From Microbacteriaceae bacterium (GTDB taxonomy: Bacteria > Actinomycetota > Actinomycetes > Actinomycetales > Microbacteriaceae): a stretch of DNA of 8,146 nucleotides. Where the stretch lies: NCBI GenBank assembly GCA_011620705.1, contig WOYR01000236.1, forward strand, positions 1 to 8,146, read 5' to 3'. Below, in pieces: positions 1 through 5,176 of this stretch. Made by a program: the position numbers and the translations under genes. Below the pieces are notes generated by a model. That model was not told where the DNA came from and made no database searches. It worked only from the letters and a program-made list of their open reading frames with translations. Position 1 is the first letter of the stretch. Every line of letters begins with the position of its first letter.

Positions 1-952
1 GCTCGAACTCCACGATGTTGCGGATGTCGGCTCCGCGGAAGGCGTAGATCGACTGATCGGAGTCGCCCACCACAGTCAGCGAGGCGCCCGGGATGCCGCC
101 GTCGGCATCCACGCGCATGCGGGTGTCTTCTGGCACATGCTCGGGCTTGATCGGGCGCACCAGTTCGCGGATCAGCGCGTACTGCGCGTGGTTGGTGTCC
201 TGGTACTCATCGACCAGCACGTGCCGGAAGCGCCGCTGATAGAGGGCAGCGACATCCGGGAACGCGCGGAACAGGTGCACGGTCTCGGCGATCAGGTCGT
301 CGAAGTCGAGCGCGTTCGCCCGGCGCAGCCCGGCCGTGTAGCGGCGGAAGATCTCGAGGAAGGCGACGTCGTTCGGGTCATCCGTGTTGACGTTGCGCGA
401 GTAGCTGTCCGCGTCGGTGAGCTCGTTTTTGAGCTTCGAGATCTTGGCGCTCACATTGCCGGGGGTGAAGCCGAGGGTGTCGGCATCCAGCTCCTTCAGG
501 ATGCGCTTGATCAGCGCGCGGGAGTCGGCGGAGTCGTAGATGGTGAAGCTCTGGCGCCGCTCCAAGGGGCCGAGCCCCATCGCCTCGGCCTGCCTGCGCA
601 GGATGCGCACGCACGCGGAGTGGAAGGTCGAGATCCACATGCCCTCCGCCGCGCCGCCCACCAGCGCCTGCACCCGCTCGCGCATCTCGGCCGCAGCCTT
701 GTTGGTGAAGGTGATGGCGAGGATCTGGCTCGGCCACGCCTCGCGCGTCTGGATCAGCCCGGCGATGCGCCGGGTCAGCACGCTGGTCTTGCCCGATCCG
801 GCGCCCGCGACGATCAGCAGCGACGGGCCGCGGTAGAGCACCGCCTCGCGCTGCTGCGGGTTGAGACCCTCGAGCAGCGCCTCGTCGGGCTGCGGCGCGC
901 CGCCGGGGGCCGACCCCGGATCGGCGTCGAAGCCGTCCAGAACGAAGGTCAT
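1..952 (-). CDS. pcrA: ATP-dependent DNA helicase PcrA/UvrD, N-terminal part (partial)
   Basis: This is a superfamily 1A 3'-5' DNA helicase, whose family acts in nucleotide excision repair, in clearing protein-DNA blocks and in replication restart. The 317 residues visible show the family motifs in order: Q-motif LNPQQREAV (30-38), Walker A GAGSGKT (50-56), motif Ia ITFTNKAA (80-87), motif Ib STFHS (108-112), Walker B VDEYQDTN (247-254) and motif III GDSDQSIYAFRGA (296-308). The family is usually 700-850 residues long, so helicase domain 2 and the C-terminus lie beyond the left edge. The start ATG at 952 gives an approximately 29-residue acidic lead before the Q-motif, normal for actinobacterial PcrA. 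No strong ribosome binding site precedes it, but a TAGAAT hexamer lies 9 nt upstream, so the mRNA may be nearly leaderless. The gene is divergent from the DUF559 gene across the repeat region. The helicase assignment is certain; PcrA rather than a UvrD2-type paralogue is likely, not proven. Confidence 0.96.
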   Translation of the reverse strand, partial: MTFVLDGFDADPGSAPGGAPQPDEALLEGLNPQQREAVLYRGPSLLIVAGAGSGKTSVLTRRIAGLIQTREAWPSQILAITFTNKAAAEMRERVQALVGGAAEGMWISTFHSACVRILRRQAEAMGLGPLERRQSFTIYDSADSRALIKRILKELDADTLGFTPGNVSAKISKLKNELTDADSYSRNVNTDDPNDVAFLEIFRRYTAGLRRANALDFDDLIAETVHLFRAFPDVAALYQRRFRHVLVDEYQDTNHAQYALIRELVRPIKPEHVPEDTRMRVDADGGIPGASLTVVGDSDQSIYAFRGADIRNIVEFE

Positions 953-961
953 GATCTCTGG

Positions 962-967
962 ATTCTA
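962..967 (-). promoter_or_regulatory. Putative -10 element of pcrA (TAGAAT)
   Basis: Read on the minus strand, TAGAAT fits the actinobacterial TANNNT -10 pattern and ends 9 nt before the pcrA ATG. Transcription would begin within a few bases of the start codon. No clear -35 hexamer lies 16-18 nt further upstream. Position is the only support. Confidence 0.4.
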
Positions 968-1030
968 CCGGCGGCCGGTGACGGCAGCCGGGGTCGGGCG
1001 CCGCTCCGCCGCCCGGGCGCGCCCCTCCCC

Positions 1031-1120
1031 CGCAACACCAAGGCCTGCGAAGCCAAGCCATGCGAAATCAAGACCTGCGAAATCAAGACATGCGAAATCA
1101 AGGCATGCGAAATCAAGGAA
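1031..1120. repeat. Tandem array of six 15-nt units, decaying outward
   Basis: Six consecutive 15-nt units start at 1031, 1046, 1061, 1076, 1091 and 1106. The last (1106-1120) is the intact arm sequence TGCGAAATCAAGGAA. Compared with it, the units carry 1 (1091), 2 (1076), 3 (1061), 4 (1046) and 6 (1031) mismatches, so similarity falls steadily with distance from the inverted-repeat element. The intact unit is about 40 % GC in a roughly 70 % GC background. Because 15 is a multiple of three, the array stays open in several frames and produces false repetitive peptides on both strands. It lies between the divergent pcrA and DUF559 genes and shares its final unit with the left arm of the palindromic element. 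The unit at 1031 is in phase but only 10/15 identical, so it is less certain. Confidence 0.9.
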
Positions 1121-1189
1121 GACACGGGCGAACTCGGCCCGATCGCCGTCTGAGCGGATGCCGCCGCCCTCCCTTCCTTGATTTCGCAT
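1105..1189. repeat. Palindromic repeat element A (REPIN-like), left of the DUF559 gene
   Basis: The left arm ATGCGAAATCAAGGAA (1105-1120) and its exact reverse complement (1174-1189) enclose a 53-nt loop. One extra base pair (1121 with 1173) extends the perfect match inward to 17 bp. The AT-rich arms contrast with the GC-rich loop. The right arm ends 70 nt before the DUF559 start codon. It contains TTGATT (1178-1183), which resembles a -35 box, but no convincing -10 follows. The same arms with the same loop length recur at 2203-2287. No target-site duplication is visible. The layout of two inverted copies of a short sequence around a spacer is that of a REPIN or a small MITE; the class is inferred from architecture only. 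Confidence 0.88.
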
Positions 1190-1259
1190 CGGACGGACCA
1201 CTGTCCCCAGCCCGGGCGGCGCGTCCCCGCACGCAGCCGCGCCGGAGCAGCATCCCGCC

Positions 1260-2144
1260 ATGACCACCCACCATCACGCGACCCCCGATCCGCTCCGATC
1301 CATCACTGCACGCGGCGGACTCGCCGCCACCCACGAACTCGCCGCCGACGGCGTCTCTCGTGCGCACCTCGCAGCGCTCGTCCGCGCGCGGCGCGTCATT
1401 CGAGTCCGGCAGGGCTGGTACGCGCGACCGGCGCTGCATCCGGACCTCGTTCGCGCAGCCAGAGTCGGCGGACTCCTCGGCTGCCGTTCGGCGCTCGCCC
1501 TCTCCGACATCTGGGTCGTCGGCGACGACCACCTGCACGTCGTGGTCGAACGCAACGACTGCCAGCTGCGATCCCCCGATCATTCCCGACGGCGCTTGCG
1601 CTCGACCGACCCGGTCACGGTGCACTGGCGCGCGCCCCGCGCGAACCGCGGCCAGTCGCGCCTCATCGTCGACCCTCTGATGTCGCTCATGGATCTCGCA
1701 GGGTGCACGAGCCCCGAGTTGCTGACGGCCACGACCGACTCCGTGCTGCGCCGGTGGCCGGAACGCGCCGCGGAGCTGCCCAGACTCGCCTCCGGCCTCC
1801 CCTTGGCGGCGCGGACGGCGCTGCTCGAAGCCGACGGAATCTGCGAATCCGGCATCGAGACCCTCTTCTGGCTTCGGATGCGCCACCTCGCCCCTCGGCG
1901 GCAGGTCACGATCCGGGGAGTCGGCCGCGTCGACTTCCTGTTCGGCGCGCGGCTCATCGTCGAAGTGGACGGAGCCGCCTTCCACGCGGGCACGGAAGAG
2001 TTCGAGTCGGATCGCGAACGCGACGCGCTTCTCAGCGCCCGCGGGTACCGCGTGCTCCGGTTCAGCTATCACCAGGTGATGGACCGCTGGCCGGAGGTGC
2101 ACGCCGCGCTGTGGGCGGCCATCCTCCGCGGCGACCGGGGCTAA
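1260..2144 (+). CDS. AbiEi-type winged helix fused to DUF559 (Vsr-like) endonuclease-fold protein
   Basis: This 294-residue protein has two recognisable parts. Residues about 13-58 resemble the winged-helix domain of AbiEi-family antitoxins, ending in the typical RVRQGWYAR (48-56). Residues about 190-290 match the DUF559/Vsr-like PD-(D/E)XK fold: E196 and E200 in CESGIE, D225 in VDFLF, E235 and D237 in VEVDG, H242, the RERD helix (252-255) and GYRVLRFSY (262-270). These are plausible metal-binding and catalytic positions. Related actinobacterial proteins are commonly annotated as AbiEi antitoxin-domain or DUF559 proteins; their substrate is unknown to me. No AbiEii nucleotidyltransferase toxin is adjacent, so a classical AbiE pair is unlikely here. 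ATG 1260 is the first in-frame start, with CGGAG 12 nt upstream. The gene stands alone, convergent with the phosphodiesterase gene, with matching palindromic elements 70 nt upstream and 58 nt downstream. Domain calls are confident; DNA cleavage or regulation is inferred. Confidence 0.88.
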   Translation: MTTHHHATPDPLRSITARGGLAATHELAADGVSRAHLAALVRARRVIRVRQGWYARPALHPDLVRAARVGGLLGCRSALALSDIWVVGDDHLHVVVERNDCQLRSPDHSRRRLRSTDPVTVHWRAPRANRGQSRLIVDPLMSLMDLAGCTSPELLTATTDSVLRRWPERAAELPRLASGLPLAARTALLEADGICESGIETLFWLRMRHLAPRRQVTIRGVGRVDFLFGARLIVEVDGAAFHAGTEEFESDRERDALLSARGYRVLRFSYHQVMDRWPEVHAALWAAILRGDRG

Positions 2145-2201
2145 CAGCGGTTCCCGGCTGCGGCCGGCCCTACGCCGAGCCCCGCCGCGGCATCCTCCGC
2201 C

Positions 2202-2288
2202 GATGCGAAATCAAGGAAGAACGGATGGCAATCGCTCGGCTGGTCGGATATCACGTGACCGAGGGCCCGAATTCCTTGATTTCGCATC
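2202..2288. repeat. Palindromic repeat element B (REPIN-like), right of the DUF559 gene
   Basis: ATGCGAAATCAAGGAA (2203-2218) and its exact reverse complement (2272-2287) enclose a 53-nt loop (2219-2271), the same arms and loop length as element A. A further pair, G2202 with C2288, extends the match outward to 17 bp. Aligned base by base, the loops of A and B agree at only about 22 of 53 positions, little above chance for GC-rich DNA, so length is kept while sequence is not. The loop holds CTCGG and CCGAG, which could form a small inner stem. The element lies in the 239-nt gap between two convergent genes, where it could also fold in both transcripts. It lacks the tight loop and T-run of an intrinsic terminator. 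Confidence 0.88.
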
Positions 2289-2292
2289 CCCG

Positions 2293-2356
2293 GGGCCCCG
2301 CGGCAGGGCTCCGCGGCTGGGCCCCGCGGCCGGGCTCGCGGCCGGGCTCCGCGCCC
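2293..2356. repeat. GC-rich imperfect 13-nt tandem repeat
   Basis: Five imperfect copies of GGGCTCCGCGGCC begin at 2293, 2306, 2319, 2332 (12 nt) and 2344. They differ mainly in GGGCCCC versus GGGCTCC. The copies contain CCGCGG and GGGCCC, which are self-complementary, so the tract can form several alternative hairpins. It starts 5 nt after palindromic element B and ends 27 nt before the 3' end of the phosphodiesterase gene. It may act as a structured transcript end for that gene, but no T-run is present. Together with element B it fills most of the 239-nt convergent gap. Confidence 0.7.
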
Positions 2357-2383
2357 CAGATGCGGGCCGGCGGCCGCCGAGGT

Positions 2384-3391
2384 TCAGAGCCCGTCGCGGG
2401 CCGCCACGGCCAGGTCCGGGTGATCGGCGAACACCCCGTCCACCCCGGTGCTGAGGATCAGCTCGAACTCGCGCCGCCAGTCGCCCCAGTCGGCAGGCGC
2501 CCCGCCGATGCGATGGCCGGACGCGAGGAAGCGGTTCTCGGGGCGGAGCGTCCACGTGAAGACCGAGAGCCCGTGCTCGTGGGCGCGGGCGACCAGCTCG
2601 GTGGTTCCGACCGGGCCCCGCGCGGCGCCCGCCTCGAGCAGCAGGCCCTTGTCGACGCTCACCCCGTCGACCTCGCCGGTCAGGCGGGCCAGTCCGGCAT
2701 CCGTGATCTGCTCGGCGTACGTCGTGGCCCGATCGCCGTCGCGCGCCACCAGGTCGGCCGCCGCCCCGGTTGACTCGATCAGGTAGACGTAGTCCGCCTC
2801 GACGCCGCGCGCCCTCACCTGGCCGAGCACGGTCCCCTCGAAGCTCTCGACCGTGAGGCGGTCGCGCGAGCCCCACGGCTTCAACTGCTCGGCGACGAGT
2901 TCGTCGAGCGGCATCCCGATCGAGGCGAAGTGGGTGGCGTGCTTGATCTCGGCGACCAGCCGCAGCGGGCGCCGCAGCCGCTCCCCCGCCTCATCGACCA
3001 GCTCGAGCAGCTCGCTGAGGCGCAGCATCGGCTGCGCGCCGTCGAAGGTGGCGCTGTGCGGCCGCGGCTTCGGAAGCCGCTCCACCGCGCGCAGGGTTGC
3101 CAGCTCCTCCCAGCTGAAGTCCTCGGTGAACCAGCCGGTGACCGCCGCGCCGTCGATCTCCTTCGTGGTGCGGCGGCCCGCGAACTCCGGATGCTTCGCC
3201 ACGTCGGTGGTCCGCGAGATCTCGTTCTCGTGCCGCACCACCAGCACCCCGTCCCGGCTGGACACCAGATCGGGTTCCACCGCATCCGCCCCCAGGGCGA
3301 AGGCGAGCTCGAACGACGCCCGGGTGTGCTCGGGACGGTAGCCGGGAGCCCCCCGGTGCCCGATCACGAACGGGGGGTGCGGGGCGCTCAT
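2384..3391 (-). CDS. Glycerophosphodiester phosphodiesterase family protein
   Basis: This 335-residue enzyme belongs to the GDPD family, which hydrolyses glycerophosphodiesters to glycerol-3-phosphate and an alcohol in a TIM-barrel fold. Visible family residues are the opening IGHRGAPGYRPEHT with H12 and R13, EPD (E39, D41), the general-acid histidine in VVRHEN (H54), and EIK (E148, K150). The end, TGVDGVFADHPDLA, is the usual last barrel strand and helix. The first 12 residues contain no signal peptide, so a cytosolic enzyme is expected, unlike secreted GlpQ. ATG 3391 was chosen because it places HRG at the usual position. The frame stays open upstream to 3472, but that part is antisense to the zinc-ribbon codons of the next gene and has no family similarity. 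The gene is divergent from the 3417 gene across only 25 nt and convergent with the DUF559 gene. The substrate cannot be read from sequence. Confidence 0.95.
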   Translation of the reverse strand: MSAPHPPFVIGHRGAPGYRPEHTRASFELAFALGADAVEPDLVSSRDGVLVVRHENEISRTTDVAKHPEFAGRRTTKEIDGAAVTGWFTEDFSWEELATLRAVERLPKPRPHSATFDGAQPMLRLSELLELVDEAGERLRRPLRLVAEIKHATHFASIGMPLDELVAEQLKPWGSRDRLTVESFEGTVLGQVRARGVEADYVYLIESTGAAADLVARDGDRATTYAEQITDAGLARLTGEVDGVSVDKGLLLEAGAARGPVGTTELVARAHEHGLSVFTWTLRPENRFLASGHRIGGAPADWGDWRREFELILSTGVDGVFADHPDLAVAARDGL

Positions 3392-3397
3392 GTGCTC

Positions 3398-3403
3398 ACG
3401 ATA
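3398..3403 (-). promoter_or_regulatory. Putative -10 element of the GDPD gene (TATCGT)
   Basis: On the minus strand TATCGT (TANNNT) ends 6 nt before the ATG at 3391, the spacing expected for a leaderless transcript. It overlaps the candidate -10 of the divergent gene. Support is positional only. Confidence 0.35.
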
Positions 3404-3407
3404 ATCT
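3402..3407 (+). promoter_or_regulatory. Putative -10 element of the zinc-ribbon/DUF4190 gene (TAATCT)
   Basis: TAATCT, within ATAATCT, ends 9 nt before ATG 3417. The 25-nt divergent gap leaves no room for separate promoters, so -35 contacts would fall inside the opposing coding sequence. No Shine-Dalgarno sequence is seen before ATG 3417, which fits a short or absent leader. Confidence 0.4.
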
Positions 3408-3416
3408 GGCCGGATC

Positions 3417-3836
3417 ATGGCCGTCTGCGCGAATTGCTCCCGTGAGCTGCAGCCGGAGTGGAAGTTCTGCATCTACTGCGGGACGCCCACCGGAGTGCCG
3501 GTCACCGTGGCGGTCGCCGCTGCTCAGCCCGAGGTGCCGCCCGCCGCCGAGCCCGATGTGCTGCGCGCAGATGACATCCCCGCCGACGAGCCCGCGCCTG
3601 CCTCGCATCCGCCGGCCGCCCGGGCTGCGAGGATCAACATCCTGGCCGTGCTGGCGCTCATTCTGGGCTGCCTGGTCAGCCCGCTCGCTGCGCTGTTCGG
3701 CCACCTGGCCCTCAACCAGATCGGCCGCACCGGCGAGCGCGGCACCGCGATCGCCTGGGTCGCGATCGTGCTCGGCTACCTCTCCCTGGCGGCGCTGCTG
3801 GTGCTCGGGATCAGCTACTTCGCCCTGATCGCGTGA
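3417..3836 (+). CDS. Zinc-ribbon and DUF4190 membrane protein
   Basis: This 139-residue protein has an N-terminal zinc ribbon with two CxxC knuckles (C4/C7 and C18/C21, the second reading CIYCG). A proline/alanine-rich acidic linker (about 24-72) follows, then a DUF4190-like region with two hydrophobic helices (about 75-98 and 110-137) separated by the typical GHLALNQIGRTGERG. It is probably an inner-membrane protein with its zinc finger in the cytoplasm; the function of this family is not known to me. ATG 3417 is taken because it lies just before the first cysteine pair. The stop codon overlaps the GTG start of the next gene in GTGA, indicating translational coupling. The gene is divergent from the phosphodiesterase gene. 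Confidence 0.9.
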   Translation: MAVCANCSRELQPEWKFCIYCGTPTGVPVTVAVAAAQPEVPPAAEPDVLRADDIPADEPAPASHPPAARAARINILAVLALILGCLVSPLAALFGHLALNQIGRTGERGTAIAWVAIVLGYLSLAALLVLGISYFALIA

Positions 3837-4309
3837 CAGCTCCGGAACCGGCCCAGAGGGCCGCGGCCGCGCCGTTGCGCTGGGGCACGGAGCGGGACCG
3901 CATCGGGTGGGGAGCGATCCTGATCGTGAGCGGGGCGGTCGCGATCGCCGGATTCGACGCCTTCGTGCTCTGGTTGCTGTTCGCCGGCATTCTGGCGCAC
4001 ATCCTCGGATGGAGCATCCTGCCCTCCGACGGCCGGCGCCGCATCATCGCCGCCGCGCTGTCGACTCCTGCGGTCCTGCTGCTGCTCACCGGTCCGCGCT
4101 TCATGGCCGTGCTCGCGCTGCCGTACATCGGCTGGCTGCTCGTGCGCCGCCGCCCCCTGCGCAGCTACCCGACGCTGGCCTTCGTGGTGGCGGGCGCCGT
4201 GATCGTCGCCCGCCTCTTCCCCGACTACGGCGGGATGCTGCCCGCCCTCGGCATCGAGTTCCTGGTGATCGTCGCCTCGGCATGGGCGGCGCGCGCGGTC
4301 GCCAGGTAG
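3833..4309 (+). CDS. Multi-pass membrane protein, function unknown
   Basis: This 158-residue protein is not one I recognise by family. After a short Ala/Pro-rich N-terminus with a charged stretch (ERDR, 20-23) it is strongly hydrophobic, with about five candidate membrane segments near 24-40, 42-62, 71-87, 90-104 and 112-127, and a last one near 135-156. Arginine clusters (GRRR at 67-70, RRRP at 105-108) suggest cytoplasmic loops by the positive-inside rule. It starts with GTG, sharing four bases with the stop of the zinc-ribbon gene, so it is very likely translated as a coupled partner of that gene. Its TAG stop forms the first three bases of the TAGACT hexamer in front of the next gene. Coding status is supported by codon bias and gene packing; the number of helices is estimated by eye. 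Confidence 0.82.
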   Translation: MTAPEPAQRAAAAPLRWGTERDRIGWGAILIVSGAVAIAGFDAFVLWLLFAGILAHILGWSILPSDGRRRIIAAALSTPAVLLLLTGPRFMAVLALPYIGWLLVRRRPLRSYPTLAFVVAGAVIVARLFPDYGGMLPALGIEFLVIVASAWAARAVAR

Positions 4310-4312
4310 ACT
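4307..4312 (+). promoter_or_regulatory. Putative -10 element of the BI-1 family gene (TAGACT)
   Basis: TAGACT is followed by 6 nt and the ATG at 4319, so transcription would start at or next to the start codon. The hexamer begins with the stop codon of the previous gene. The same TAGACT-N6-ATG arrangement precedes the DUF3817 gene. No Shine-Dalgarno sequence is present. Confidence 0.5.
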
Positions 4313-4318
4313 GGCGGC

Positions 4319-5164
4319 ATGGCCAACCCCGTCTTCAGCAACTCCCCCGCGTTCTCGCCCAAGGCGGCGCAGAAGCAGGCCGCGAAGGATGCCGCAGCCA
4401 CCGCATCCGGAGCCACCGCGGTCGCCGTCCCCTCGGCCGCCCAGCTCGACGAGCACTTCGCGCTCCCGGATGCCACCGCAGCCCAGATGGACCGGATGAG
4501 CTACGAGGACACCATCGTCAAGACCGTGGTGGGCTTCGTCGTGCTGGTCGTCGGAGCGGCGATCGGCTGGTTCGTCCCGGTGCTGCTCTTCCCTGCGCTC
4601 ATCGTGGGGCTCGTGCTCGGCCTGGTCAACTCGTTCAAGCGCGAGCCGGTGCCCGCCCTGATCCTGGGCTACTGCCTCGCAGAGGGCGTCCTGGTCGGCG
4701 CCGTCTCGTCCTGGTACAACACGGCATTCGGCTCCGGCATCGTGCCGATGGCGGTGTTCGGCACTCTGGGGGTCGTCGGCGTCACGCTCGCGCTTTTCGC
4801 CAGCGGCAAGATCCGCGCCTCCCGGCGCGCGACCAAGGTCTTCCTGGTCGCGATCGTCGGCTACGCGGCCTACTCGCTCGTCAACGTCGGGCTGATCGCC
4901 TTCGGGGTCACCGACTCGATGTACGGGCTCGGCGACGTGAAGATCGGCAACACCGGGATCCCGCTGGGGGTGCCCCTGGGCATCCTGGTCGTGATCATGG
5001 CGGCATACTCGCTGGTGGTCGACTTCGACTTCGTGCAGCGCGGCGTGCGGAGCGGGCAGCCGCGCAGGTACGGTTGGACCGCCGCCTTCGGGATCGTGGT
5101 CACCGTGGTGTGGCTGTACCTCGAGATCCTGCGGCTGATCTCCTACTTCATGCCGCGGAATTAG
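4319..5164 (+). CDS. Bax inhibitor-1/YccA family membrane protein
   Basis: This 281-residue integral membrane protein belongs to the Bax inhibitor-1 superfamily. Bacterial members such as YetJ are pH-sensitive calcium-leak proteins; the role of this actinobacterial branch is less clear. Residues 1-60 form an Ala-rich polar N-terminus beginning MANPVFSNSPAF, typical of the branch. Seven hydrophobic segments follow (about 67-85, 88-105, 112-131, 141-161, 172-196, 214-236, 253-275). VVDFDFVQRG (233-242) after the sixth segment carries D235 and D237, which may correspond to the family's pH-sensing aspartates; that match is my inference. The C-terminal WLYLEILRLIS is a family signature. ATG 4319 follows a TAGACT hexamer and fits the family N-terminus. 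The gene ends 12 nt from the convergent guaA stop, with no obvious terminator between them. Confidence 0.93.
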   Translation: MANPVFSNSPAFSPKAAQKQAAKDAAATASGATAVAVPSAAQLDEHFALPDATAAQMDRMSYEDTIVKTVVGFVVLVVGAAIGWFVPVLLFPALIVGLVLGLVNSFKREPVPALILGYCLAEGVLVGAVSSWYNTAFGSGIVPMAVFGTLGVVGVTLALFASGKIRASRRATKVFLVAIVGYAAYSLVNVGLIAFGVTDSMYGLGDVKIGNTGIPLGVPLGILVVIMAAYSLVVDFDFVQRGVRSGQPRRYGWTAAFGIVVTVVWLYLEILRLISYFMPRN

Positions 5165-5176
5165 CCCCCAAGCACG

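Noticed and set aside
1046..1120. CRISPR-like array
   Set aside because: Units are contiguous, 15 nt long and without spacers; no cas genes are present.
137..1153. Plus-strand 338-residue frame ending in CEIK repeats
   Set aside because: It is antisense to pcrA, whose helicase motifs are unmistakable. The CEIK tail is again the 15-nt repeat translated.
965..1267. Minus-strand frame with repeated LDFAC-like pentapeptides, resembling a pentapeptide-repeat protein
   Set aside because: The peptides come directly from the 15-nt DNA repeat, which is open in several frames. The rest of the frame has no family features and overlaps the DUF559 start.
2202..2288. Intrinsic terminator for the DUF559 gene
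   Set aside because: The 53-nt loop is far too long and there is no T-run after the stem. An influence on transcript ends is possible but not shown.
1105..2288. Classical insertion sequence or composite transposon carrying the DUF559 gene
   Set aside because: No transposase is recognisable and no target-site duplication was found at the outer or inner borders of the elements.
1178..2773. Plus-strand 531-residue frame
   Set aside because: It overlaps the DUF559 gene in another frame and runs antisense into the GDPD gene. Its composition is arginine/proline-rich shadow sequence typical of GC-rich DNA.
3392..3472. Longer GDPD start at 3472
   Set aside because: The extra 27 residues are antisense to the zinc-ribbon codons and have no GDPD similarity; ATG 3391 places the HRG motif at its usual distance.
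5165..5176. Terminator between the convergent BI-1 and guaA genes
   Set aside because: The 12-nt gap has no inverted repeat and no T-run.
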